Source: Malania oleifera
Lineage: Eukaryota > Streptophyta > Magnoliopsida > Santalales > Ximeniaceae
DNA length: 64,000 nucleotides
Direction: 5' to 3'
Assembly: GCF_029873635.1 (NCBI RefSeq)
Contig: NC_080420.1
Coordinates: forward strand, 124,008,719 to 124,072,718
Shown piece after piece: positions 35,751 to 46,800 of this stretch. How positions within the stretch are numbered: the first letter of the stretch is position 1; every line of letters begins with the position of its first letter. The notes beneath the pieces are model-generated. The model was not told the DNA's origin and ran no database searches. It saw only the letters and a program-made list of their open reading frames with translations. The translations under genes were made by a program, and so were the position numbers.

Positions 35751-36791
35751 GGTTTTAATTATAGCATAAAAATAATGGTATAGCATATTGTGAATGCATG
35801 TGTGTCCATGCGGCAAGGTAAACATACCACCGGGGGCTTGCTGAGAAAGGCAAGTGCTCTGTTAGGTAGTTTCTTGGTATTAGTGCAAAGGGATGCTACT
35901 TGTATGAGCGGGTAGACATCCTGATCCTCGAAACCTTCACCTTTAAAATAATAAAGATGTGTGTACTGACGGTGAGGTAATACTTCATCTGAAGGCTTAC
36001 TGAGTAAGGTGAGTGCTCTGGTAGGTAGTTTTTAGTACCAGAGCAGAGGGAAGCTACTTGTATGGGCGGGTAATCTTCCTTATCCTTGGGAACTTTCGCC
36101 TGCATAAAAATTTTGTACTTGTGCATATTGAATGTGTGTATGATATTAAATGTTGGGGATGTTATTAATGGTATATTTTCTCAGTTGTTATTGATATCAT
36201 ATAAGAAGCAGTTTATTTTGATATGTAAATATTAAAACTCAATTGTCACACATTGTTATAATTTATTCCACCCTTACTGAGAAGTGTCTCACCCTAGTGG
36301 ATTAACAATTTTTCAGGTTCTTCTGGAGACCGGGTTTGAAGGCCTAGGCTGATATTATTTTTGGTGATTTCTTTTTGGGGTATTGTGAGATACCGAAATA
36401 TGTATAGATATTTTTGTATGGGATTATGTTTTAAATACTGGTTGTGGAAATAAACATCTGGATGTTGTAGTGTTTGTTTTTGGGTTGTTATATAGAACTC
36501 TAGTATTTATTTGAGGTTATTTATTATGTTCCGCTGCGTGCATGATAATTATGGTATCAAATGCAGGTGATTGAAACACGTGGCACTCGGGCCCCACTTG
36601 GTGGGTCAGGGCATCACAACCCAGGCCCCACTTGGCGGGTTTCAGGGCGTCACATAATTGCTCTTAATTTTTTTTTTCATACTATTTCTTTTTACTTGTT
36701 TATTTCATACATTAATTTAATAATGTTTAACTAATTAATTAATTAATAATTTTAATTTATTAATTAATAATTTTTTTTTTGGGTCATTACA

Positions 36792-37206
36792 TTTTTCCCT
36801 CTTTAAAAAATTTCGTCCTCGAAATTTTGCTAGCTAATCAATCATTTTTTCATTTTAGGACTTCATAACTAACTTTATCCCAATATCATAACCTCTTAAA
36901 TCAACTAACCTAACAATCTAATTCAAATCCCGAGTTCTAATTTTTCTACTCGGAAACATCACCATCTATGGATTTACCATGATTTTCTGAAAAACACAGA
37001 AGACCATCAACGAATTTTTGCCCCCGAACTTACGAAACACAACTTATAATTCCTAACGGTATCTTAATCTACCCATTCCCATCCTTATCGCAACTCAATC
37101 ATATACTTCGGTATAAATCATTCCTAACCTAATACTCTAATATTTTCATATTCAGGCGATGTGAATCTAATCACACTTCTGGCTAGACATTGCTCTGATA
37201 CCACAA
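36792..37206 (-). other. Interior of element B (415 bp, non-coding)
   Basis: It contains only the primer-binding site at one end and the polypurine-type tract with AAAATTTCGAGGACGAAATT at the other, with about 370 bp of non-coding AT-rich sequence between. The tract is typical of the region just before the 3' LTR in plant chromoviruses, so the interior looks like the two ends of a larger interior brought together. Confidence 0.8.
37192..37203 (-). other. Primer-binding site of element B
   Basis: The minus strand reads TGGTATCAGAGC, an exact initiator tRNA-Met type site, three bases (TTG) inside the LTR edge at 37207. It sets the polarity of element B and, by similarity, of LTRs A, C, F, G and H. 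Confidence 0.85.
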
Positions 37207-37680
37207 TGTAACGCCCCGAACCCTTAAACCCGGGTCCGGCGCGTTATACTTGAGAAAATTCACATTCTAATATCATTTATGCAGCAGAAAACATAACTAT
37301 AATCTTCCAACAAAATAATACTAGAGTTTTTTAAAATCTATCTACACACCGTAAGATACCACAATGTAACGCCCCGAACCCTTAAACCCGGGTCCGACGT
37401 GTTATACCTGATAAAATCTACATTCTAATATCATTTATGCAGCGAAAAACATAATTATATCTTCCAACAAAATAATACCAGAGTTTTCTAAAATCTATCT
37501 ACACACTGTAAGATACCACAATGTAACGCCCCGAACCCTTAAACCCGGGTCCGACGCGTTATACCTGATAAAATCCACATTCTAATATCATTTATGCAGC
37601 GGAAAACATAACTATAATCTTCCAACAAAATAATACCAGAGTTTTCTAAAATCTATTCACCTTTATTCAACATATATACA
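37207..37680. repeat. Tandem U5-end repeats in the 5' LTR of B (three copies)
   Basis: Copies start at 37207, 37365 and 37522, with a period of 157-158 bp. The first two each end GATACCACAA before the next TGTAACGCC. That 10-mer is identical to the sequence between LTR and primer-binding site (37197-37206). Confidence 0.92.
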
Positions 37681-38234
37681 TATCCCCAAAAAATATCCAG
37701 TATTCACAATCATTCCTTTCTTATCAACCTTAAAACATAAGACATAAAATATAAAATTTTAACATTCCCCAAAATTAATATAAAGATATACCATTTTCTT
37801 TTTTTATTTCCCAATAATGCTATAAAAACCTCGAGCTCTCTAAGCTCGATCTCAAGGAGGTCCTGAAAAAAAATACATTTATATTCGGGTGAAAAGTATC
37901 TCGGTAAAGGAGGAAACAATATATTAAACACAGCGTGTGGCTAACATGAGGTATATAAATATCATTTTAAATACATTTGCAAATCATTATCATAACATTA
38001 AAATCATTTTCTGAACCTAAACAATCACATGCAGAGATTTAACCCACGAGATTACCCAAGGATAGGGGTGATTACCCACCCATACAAGTAGCACCCCTCT
38101 GCTCTGATACTTAGACAACCCTGAGATCACAACTAAAGTATACCACAACACTCACCTTACTCAGTAAGCCCTCAAGTATTAGATTGATCTCGTATTCACA
38201 CCGTTCAACAATAGCTTACTAGCAAAGGCCCTAA

Positions 38235-40375
38235 TGTAACGACCTAGAAAATACTAATATTTAAATATTAAAGAGAGAGGAAAAATGGAAATAGGAATAG
38301 AAGGAGGCAATAGACTTCGTTGACGAATGCTCTGTGTTCGTTGACGACATTGCATTTTGGAGATAATAATAATTAGGGATAATAATAATAATTTGAAGGA
38401 ATTTCCAGAACTTGTCGACGAATACAAGGCTTCGTCAACGAGTACATAAGAAAACTCGTCGACGAATACAGGGTCTCGTTGACGAGAAAATACCGAGAGG
38501 GGTTATGGGGCAGCCTGAAATTCGTCGACGAATACAGGGATTCGTCAACGAATTTATTGAAAGATTCATCGATGAGATGACGTGTCTCGTCGACGAAGGC
38601 CGCAGTATATAAGGGGAAAACTCATATTTTTATCACTTATCCGCTCCCTTTTCTCTCTTCTCTCTTCTCTCTTCTCTCTTCTCTCTCTCTCTACGACTCT
38701 CTCTCACTTCTCTTTTTGTTTCCGGGCCTGTTTCTCGCCAAGTCGAAGATTTGAGGCTACCACGACGCTCCTAGCGAGCTTCTCTACAAGTTTGTCGGAT
38801 TTGATCGCTGGAAAAGTTAGGTTGGATTTCGTCCCAATCTCAAGGTAAGACATTTTATTCAATATTTTTCTTTCCTTTAGTTATGAGAAATGTTGTAGGT
38901 AAGAAAATACTGATGTTTTGTTCTGGGGGATTGTGCTTTTAGGATGTTGAGTTAGGAACCCTGCGGGTATAGAGCCAGAATTTTATAGGGGCTTTTCAAA
39001 ACTAAGGTAAGGGAAATATGCTATGCTAGGAATTTTCATAATGCTATCAGAGACTTCATAGATACATAATTATACCAGTTTATTATACAGTATTTATAGA
39101 GTATGAGTTTAAATACTTGTGTGGCCTGAGTAGATTTTTATGTAATGAAGAAATGTATATAACTTTCATAATGAATCATACTATACTGGATATACAGAAT
39201 AGATATATATATATATATATATATACACGTATACATGTGTATAGTTTTGTTCAAATCAGTATTTATATCACAGCTTTATACAGAACAGTATATACAGAGT
39301 TATAGTATGTCATGTTTCCTATTACCATAAAGTACAGAGTATATAGACAGAGTGTATAGACAGACATATAGGGGCAGCATCAAGACGCTATCGATGTAGT
39401 ATACAGAGATTACAGTATTTACAGTACAGAAAGATAGCATTATGGTAACTTTGGAAACATGGCGAAAACAGTAAAGGAGTATATATGTATATATGTATAT
39501 AGTATCAGATCTCTGTGGAAAGATTACAGACAGATACAGTATAGATACAGTTTACAGAGCACGGTACCGTTGCTATATACAAATGGAGTGCAACCACATA
39601 TCTCATATAGTGTGTGGGTACCGTCGAATCGTACTCGAAGAGGATGCAGCTCCCTAGTACACTGGGTAGAGGGGGCCAGTTAGAAGAGGTAGCAGCCAGT
39701 CCCGCGCCTAGGAGAGGATGCAGTTTGGCCGGACTGAGGTAGTGTAGAGTATATTGACTTATCTGGAGGGCCGACCAGATGAAGTCCTCCCTATGGGCCG
39801 CACAACCTTGTCATGAGGGGTCAAATCATGACGTACAGAGTCCTAGGGATAAAGTATAGATATGTAAATGTATACAATTTTACAGTATATGATGAGTATA
39901 GTATGATATTATCAGTATGAAAAGTAGAAAATACAGACAATATAATATATCTTAAATTGTGAAAGGAAAATATGCTTTACGGATGTTTTATTGCATTACA
40001 GTTCAGTACTATTTTTAAGTATTCTTAACTTAGTTGCCACACACTAGTAATAGCATATTTCCACTTACTGAGCGTCGAATTACCCCATTACTTTACCATT
40101 TTTCAAGTGAGCCAGTTAGGCAAGCAGATCAGGCTCGCGAATAGAAGGTAGTTTGATCACCCTAGTTATTGGATGAGTTTTTGTCAGAGTGGTGTATTTT
40201 GAGTAATTGATGCTGGAGGGGTATTTTTGTTTGGCTATAGTCTGTATATACTAGATTCTGGTGTTGTTTAGTATATATGTGAATGACTGTATGATTTGTG
40301 TTTCCGTTGCTTAGGTATGGATATGGATATATATATATATATATATATAAGGGTATGAATTTTGAGGGCGTTACA
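38235..40375 (+). mobile_element. Solo LTR E (2141 bp), target duplication cctaa
   Basis: It runs from TGTAACGACC to GAGGGCGTTACA, with exact 5-bp repeats cctaa at 38230-38234 and 40376-40380. It is nested in the 5' LTR of B. Plus-strand modules: TTCGTCGACGAA-type array 38313-38600, TATATAAG at 38606-38613, CT-rich leader 38640-38710, a donor-like CAAGGTAAGA near 38844, GGTAAGGG at 39006-39013, a CACTTACTGAG box near 40072, TTTTTCAAG at 40099-40107, and a CCGTTGC box near 40306. Confidence 0.92.
38313..38600. promoter_or_regulatory. TTCGTCGACGAA palindrome array in LTR E
   Basis: Around ten copies or variants lie within 290 bp, the last ending a few bases before TATATAAG (38606). This is the clearest case of an array abutting a TATA box, and it lies on the opposite strand from A, C, F and G. 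Confidence 0.82.
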
Positions 40376-40734
40376 CCTAAGGATAGGGAAATCTACCCGC
40401 CCATACAAGTAGGTTCCTTTTGCCCTAATACGTTATACAGCTACTGCGACATCTGACTTACTCAGCAAGCCCTCAGACGAAGAGTTCGCCTCGCCCAAAT
40501 GTAGCATGTTCTATATACATAGATACTTTTAATACCATAATACATTATTCTTTCTGTCATTATTCATTCATACACATTTGTTCATGTTTTTAGCTCTGAC
40601 ATTTCATAGCGTCTCACTTTATATGACCTTTTCCCATTTTGCATTGTTCACACATCACATTTCATTTCCATTTTATTCATTTTCCATTTCATTCTCATTT
40701 CATGCTCATTTTTATTTTAATTCATAAATACTCG

Positions 40735-41140
40735 GCATATTTTCAGTCGTGGTTGGTTAGCTTTGGCATCCTTTCAGTCGTGATCGGCATCTTTTTAGCC
40801 ATGGTTGGTTAGCTTCGGCTTCCTTTCAGCCGTGGTCGACATCTTTTCAGTCGTGGTCGGCATCTTTTTAGCCGTGATTGGTTAGCTTAAGCATCCTTTC
40901 AGTCGTGGTCGGCATCTTTTTAGCCGTGATTGGTTAGCTTCCGCATCCTTTCAGCCGTGGTCGGCATCTTTTCAGCCGTGATTGGTTAGCTTCCGCATCC
41001 TTTCAATCGTGGTCGGCATCTTTTCAGTCGTGATTGGTTAGCTTCGATATCCTTTCAGCCGTGGTCGGCATCTTTTCAGTTGTGATTGGTTATCTTCGGC
41101 AACATTTCAATCGTGGTCGGCATCTTTTTAGCCGTATTTG
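40735..41140. repeat. Minisatellite in the 5' LTR of B
   Basis: Same words as at 31180-31450 but with more copies (about seven of the larger unit). The two LTRs of one element thus differ in array length. Confidence 0.85.
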
Positions 41141-42169
41141 TTTCCATGATTGTATTAACATTCACATGCCGCATATTTCATATATCATTTTCATACTCAT
41201 TTCATTTTCTGTATATCTTGCATCTCGTATATATAACATAATTTCACGCAAAATTATATTTTACTCATGCCACATAATTTAGCAATAAAATTCATACACA
41301 TATATTTCTTATAAAATAAGTCAACCTACATTTAACATTTATATTATGAAAATATACCTTTCATTTCTTACATAATTATCCTAAAAATATTTTTTCACTT
41401 TCATCAGTTCATTTTCAAATATACGTATCTAATAAATAGTCCTAAAATCGAAAAAACATAATTTAAATGGTTGGCATTTTAAACCCATACCGAAACATAT
41501 GCATGTATATATAACACAATTTATTTTTCATTAAATTTATAAAAATTCTGATTTAATATATATTTTTCCCTTACCTGGTTTCTTGAACTATACCAACAGG
41601 GACCCCAAAAAGATGTCTGTGGCGCTCACCCGGACCCTGAAATTAAAAATTTTAGTTCCATGTAATTAATCCTGAATAAAATATTATTTTAATATTTTCT
41701 AGGCCCATAAATTCTAAATAAATAAATATACCCTTAAATATAGTCAAATTATCAAATTTCCCAAATCTCACTCTCGTTTTGGAGTAGGGTCTAAGAAACC
41801 CCAATTAAAAAATAACCTATGCCAAAATGACGACGACGACGACTAGGACCCCATGGTGGAGTCCGATCATCGATTCAACGGTAGATTTAACCAGAAATTG
41901 AGAAATTAGGAAAAATATACATTTCCCTAAGAATGGTGCCTATGCCGCTCTCATGATAAATCTGCTCCAGTGAAAATGTTGGTGGCGAAGTTAGGAATCC
42001 AACGACACCTTCCGTTTCCCGATCGGTCGAATATCCGTCGAAAAATGAGGAGAGACAGAGAGGCAAGAGAGCTTCAAGGGTGGCCTCCTCTGCTCTGGAT
42101 AGATCCAGAGCTTCCAATCTTCTTATTTTTTTTTTTTTTTCTTTTTTTTTTCCTTTTACTTTAACTTAA

Positions 42170-42216
<47 letters not shown>

Positions 42217-42443
42217 TATTTCAATATTTTTTTTCCTTATTATACTATTTCTTTTACTTATTAATTTAATTAAATTAATTAACTTAATAATAATAATTAA
42301 TTATTTAATAATTACTCTTAATTTTTTTTTCATACTATTTCTTTTTACTTGTTTATTTCATAAATTAATTTAATAATGTTTAACTAATTAATTAATTAAT
42401 AATTTTAATTTATTAATTAATATTTTTTTTTCGGGTTGTTACA

Positions 42444-42872
42444 TACTTGCTTTAAGAAGAGGGAAGAACACTTAATAATCTTTTAAAAGTTGACAAAATA
42501 GAAGTCAAATAGATTTTTTTTTTAGATTAGGAGGGTAGATCATTTATCGTGTAAGGATTGTAAAGTTATTTCAGGTGAAAGCCTAACCACGCAACATAGA
42601 GTCTTAGTATTAGATATACGTATTAAAAAATTGAAGAAAAAAAATAAAATAAACTAGTGTAAAAGCACTTGATGGTGGAACCTAAAAGGATAAAATATAA
42701 TAAAATTTAAAGATAAAATGATCAAAATGGGGATTGGACCATAGAAGATGAGATAGATACAAATACTCTTTGGAATAGATTAGCCAGCTCTATTAAAAAG
42801 ATATCAAATGAGATTTTAGGTGAATCAAGGGGAAGATTCTCAAATAGCAAAGAGAGTTGGTGGTGGAATAAA
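42444..42872 (+). mobile_element. RTE-type LINE, piece 3: end of endonuclease
   Basis: It resumes after element B with TCFKKREEHLITF, followed by a QIDFF segment, CKVISGESLTTQHRVLVLDI and a lysine-rich stretch. This is the endonuclease end and linker of RTE LINEs. Some frame breaks are present. It stops at 42873 where LTR H begins. The reverse transcriptase part expected next is absent from the window. Confidence 0.85.
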
Positions 42873-43885
42873 TGCGACGACCCAATTTTCAACCATTTTT
42901 TTTATTTTCAACACAATAATAATTGATCATCTTACAAACATCTCTAATGTCATATATCAACATGACCCAACCCGACGTAGGGTACCAGGTAGTCTATCCA
43001 TCAATACATACAATCCATGCAGCAGAATACATAAAGTGTCTAAGTCCCATATACAATACCAGAATGCCATAACCTCCGTACATATACATATACTACTCAA
43101 AAATTTCACAAAATACTCTAGGGGTTACACAAAACATATCCCCAACTCTAAACACTTACCCTAAATACTAGGGTAACAAGATCTCCTTTACCTCGGAGCT
43201 CTCTCTATTTGTCTATCTCGATTTCCTAAAATGTTTAAATTCTTTGGGGTGAGACACCTTTTAGTAAGACAAAATAAATTATTGATAGTGTGTGACAACA
43301 TGAGTTTTGTTATATCATAACACAATCATTTAAATAATTATATCAATTGAGAAAACATACAAATATGTACTCATAATCATATATCTATAATCATAATTTC
43401 ATAAGCTTTCATTTCTCATCATAATATATCAACATGTTTTCATAAGCTTTCATTTCTCATAATCATGTTATAGCTCATGAGTATCCACCAGTATATAACA
43501 CAACGCGTCTGTATATCATGGCTATTCTTTTTTCATTTCATTTCTCATATTCATATTCTAGCCCATGAGTATCCACCAGCATATAGCACAACGCATCTAT
43601 AACTCTCGACTGTTCATCATATTGTAACATACAATTATCGCGTCTGTAATGAGGAACCATTTTGAGGATATTCATGTCACATTGTCATGTATTCACCCCA
43701 TATAACCGAGTTGTGCGGCCCGTAGGCAGGACCTAAATCAAAACTAAATGTGTATGTAGTACGATTGGCCTACCCAATCATGGTCTGGACCCCAAGAGAG
43801 TAACTCTACTCTACACAGGCCCAATTGACTGTCTCGCCACACTTTATCCAAGACGTGTGGTTGCACTAACACTATGCTAGCAACA
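42873..43885 (-). mobile_element. Partial LTR H, truncated
   Basis: It starts TGCGACGACCC on the plus strand. It holds the shared modules in minus polarity: CATGCAGCAGAATACATAA near 43015, ATACCAGAATGCC near 43060, a CCTAAAAT box near 43225 and GGGGTGAGACACC at 43246. It resembles LTR G in places (GGTCTGGAC region, repeated ATCCACCAGTATATAAC minisatellite near 43480-43600). About 1 kb is left, half the usual length; it ends where element I sequence begins, so a deletion joined the two. Confidence 0.7.
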
Positions 43886-46800
43886 ACCTCATGAATGTAG
43901 GGATTTCAATTTTGTTGTACAACATTTTGGGGAATGAAACTTCAAAAATAATATTTTTTCAACATGTCAAAGTTCCATGTGTTTTTTATCTCCCTTCCCT
44001 CTACGTCCTCCAATGTGTATGTTCCTGACTTTATTTCTGTTGCAACTCAATATGGTCCTTTCTAATTCGGTTTCAACTTGTTTGGTCTAGGCTTTACTAG
44101 ACTTGTTCGAACCTTCATGAGGACTAGCTCTTATGGGTGGAACGTTCGCACTCTTATGTGAGCATTGTAGTACCTCGCCACTTTTTGTTGGTATACGGCG
44201 ACTCTCATATGTTCCTGCTCTTGTCTCTCCTCTAGGAGGTCTATCTTCGCCCTTAACTCTTCACTATTACGCTTTTCATCAAAGTGTTGCCTCCACCAGG
44301 AGGGGACGCCGACCTCGGCAGGAATAACAGCCTCTACTCTGAATGCATGCATGAATGGGGTTTCCTTTGTTGTTGCTCGTCAGGTTGTGTGGTACGCCCA
44401 GATTATGGATGGGAGCTCTTCCACCCATCTGCCCTGTGAAGATTCGAGTCGCGTCCTCAAACTATGCAGTATCGTACGATTTATGTTTTCCACCTAACCA
44501 TTGCTCTGCGGATGCACAACCAATGCGAATAGAAGTTTTATGGATAGGTCGGCGCAAAATTTCTTGAAACGCCCATTGTCAAACTGTTTCCTATGGTCCG
44601 TAACTATGGCCCACAATATTTTGAACCGGCAAACCACCGACATCCACACGAATCGAGTGATGTTTCGCTTGGCTATGTGAGCTAGGGCTTCAACCTCTAC
44701 CCACTTGATGAAGTAATCGATTACCACCAACACAAATTTCCTTTGCCCAGTCACTTGAGGTAGTGGCCCCACGATATCCCGTCCCCATTGAGCAAAAGGG
44801 CAAGGACTGGTCAAGGGGGAGAGAAAATTGGACGACATGTGTGGTATTCTTGCGCACCATTGGCACTTGTCAAAACATTTCACCAACTCAATCATGTCCT
44901 TCCTCATTGTGGTCCAGTAGAACCTTGTCGTAGGGCTTTGTGGACCAGAGCTCTACTAGCCAGATGATTTCTGCATACTCCTTCGTGAATTTCTCTTAAC
45001 ACATATTCTCCCTTTTCGATACTCAGGCACTGTAGGTATGGCAATGTTAGGGATCGCCTGTACAACTCTTTGTCTATGAGTGTGTACTTTATCGCCCTCC
45101 TTCTTACCTTTAAAGACTCCTTCTTGTCTTCTGGCAGGGATCTGTCGCAAAGGTATTGCATCGGAGGAGCTCTCCAATCTCCTTCATTGACTTCAGCTAC
45201 CACCAGGTTAACATTGACCTCCTCGTATGAAGGTTTTCTGACTCGCTCCAAGTAGATGACGTTCTTCCATTCTAGTTTTGTAGCTGAGACTAATCTTGCC
45301 AGTGCATCAACCTTCGCATTCTCCGCCCGTGGCACGCGCTTTATATCAAAATGAGCGAATGCCTTGTTGTGTTCTTGGGCTTTGGCTAGGTATTTCTTCA
45401 TTTTCTGATCCCTAGCCTCAAACTCTCCCTTCACCTGCTCCACCACCAATTGGGAATCACTTGCTACCTGAATTCGTGCTACCCCTAGTGCCTCTGCCAA
45501 GTGTAGCCCTGCTAGCAGGGCTTCATATTTGGCATCATTTTTTGTTGTTGAGAACTCTAATTTCAGTGCATATAGTGTCTCTGAACTGTCTGGTGCTGTA
45601 AGGATTAGCCTTGATCCCCATCCGGATGCATTATATGACCCATCAACATGCAATGTCCACACTTCTGATTTCTCTGCCGTTTCGTAGGATTGTTCGGCCG
45701 TGAAGTCAGCTAGTACCTAAGCTCTGATGGCGGACTTTGGTTGGCATTGTATGTCGAACTCCCCTAACTTAATTGAGACCTCATCATTTTTCCCAAACTC
45801 TCTGGCCGCTAGAGGATTTGTCTCAACTATAAGTTCGTCAGCACAATTATCTTATGCGCTTGAAAGTAGGGTCTCAACTTTCGAGCGGCACATATGATTT
45901 AGAAGGATGCCTTTTCTGCTGTGCTGTAATTCCTCATAGTCCCGCTCAGCACTTCGCCGGTGTAATATATGGGTTTGTGTTGCCTTTCTTCTTTTTTGAC
46001 TAAGATCGAGCTGACCGCATATGGAGTCGAAACCACGTATAGGTAGAGGTCTTCTCCTGCTTTTGCCTTTGTTAATAGCGAGGGGCAGCCAAGGTATTGC
46101 TTGAGCTGATCAAAGGCTTTACTTTGCTCCTCCCCCCTATTCAAATCCCCCTTTCTTTATCAACGCCTTAAAGAAGGGTAGACCTTTGTCTCCCGAACAG
46201 GAGATGAACCTGCTGAGGGAGGCTATCCTTCATGTCAAAATTTTGATCTTATTCTTTGTCTGAGGGGCCTTCATCTCTAGAAGCGCCCATATTTTGTCAG
46301 CGTTGGCTTCTATCCCTCTATGCGTCACCATTAAGCTCAAAAACTTCCCTGCAGAGACACCAAACACACATTTTGAAGGATTCAATTTCATTTGACTATT
46401 GCGTAGCAGTTCGAATGTTTCCTTCATATCTTTGCAGTGCTTCCTTGCTTTTAAGCTTTTCACTAGCATGTCATCTACATACGCCTCCATCATTTTTCTG
46501 AGCTGGTCTTTGAATATCTTGTTCACCAGCCCCTGATATGTTGCCCCCGCATTTTTAACCCGAAGGGCATTACTCGATAGCAATGGAGCCCACTTTCGGT
46601 GATGAAAAATGTTTTTTCCTCATCCTCTCGATGCATTGGGATTTGATTATATCCCGAGTACGCATCCATAAAGCTCAGGAGCTCATGCCCAAATGTCGAG
46701 TCCACCAGCTGATCGATTCGAGGAAAGGGAAAACTATTTTTCAAACATACCTTATTCAAGTCCATGAAATCAATACACGTCCACCACTTTCCATTAGGTT

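Larger units (their letters stand above)
32598..36654 (+). mobile_element. Solo LTR D (4057 bp), target duplication taatt
   Basis: It runs from TGTAACGACC to CAGGGCGTCACA, with exact 5-bp repeats taatt at 32593-32597 and 36655-36659. It is nested in the 3' LTR of B. Plus-strand polarity follows from its module order: AT-rich U3, CT-rich leader near 32990-33020, GGTAAGGGG-type boxes at 33404-33412 and 34844-34852, the conserved CTTACTGAGAAGTGTCTCACC box 36273-36293, TTTTTCAGG 36309-36317, and a TTCCGCTGC box near 36529. It contains two tandem duplications, described separately. Open frames within it are fortuitous. Confidence 0.9.
29902..36791 (-). repeat. 3' LTR of element B, interrupted by solo LTR D
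   Basis: It starts TGTAACGCCC and ends GGGTCATTACA on the plus strand. It carries two tandem copies of the terminal 158-bp unit at its outer end. On the minus strand: GGTAAGGGG at 31882-31874, minisatellite about 31450-31180, conserved box near 30472-30452, TTTTTCAGG-type box near 30433. The U3 is very AT-rich (32440-32597). Confidence 0.88.
29902..42443 (-). mobile_element. Element B: two-LTR gypsy-type element with no coding region, target duplication tactt
   Basis: Exact 5-bp repeats tactt (29897-29901 and 42444-42448) bound a structure of LTR 29902-36791, a 415-bp interior 36792-37206, and LTR 37207-42443. The interior starts on the minus strand with a primer-binding site next to the 37207 LTR and ends with a polypurine-type tract (GAGGACGAAATTTTTTAAAG) next to the other LTR. 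Polarity is therefore minus, the 5' LTR is the high-coordinate one, and the interior has lost all genes. Solo LTR D sits in the 3' LTR and solo LTR E in the 5' LTR. Without these, each LTR is about 2.8-3.1 kb. It can only have moved with help from a relative. Confidence 0.9.
37207..42443 (-). repeat. 5' LTR of element B, interrupted by solo LTR E
   Basis: It aligns with the 3' LTR by eye over its length. It carries three tandem copies of the terminal unit (37207, 37365, 37522). The minisatellite at 40735-41140 is longer than in the 3' LTR, and a long TA tract lies at 42172-42213. The GGTAAGGG-type box is near 41575-41567. Confidence 0.88.

Noticed and set aside
37192-37206. Possible tRNA 3' end (GCTCTGATACCA)
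   Set aside because: No cloverleaf precedes it. It is the complement of the tRNA-Met 3' end, a retroelement primer-binding site.
42873-43885. LTR H as the missing 3' LTR of element I
   Set aside because: Sequence and end motifs differ completely from the 445-bp LTR of I at 53155-53599; H belongs to the TGTAACG group.
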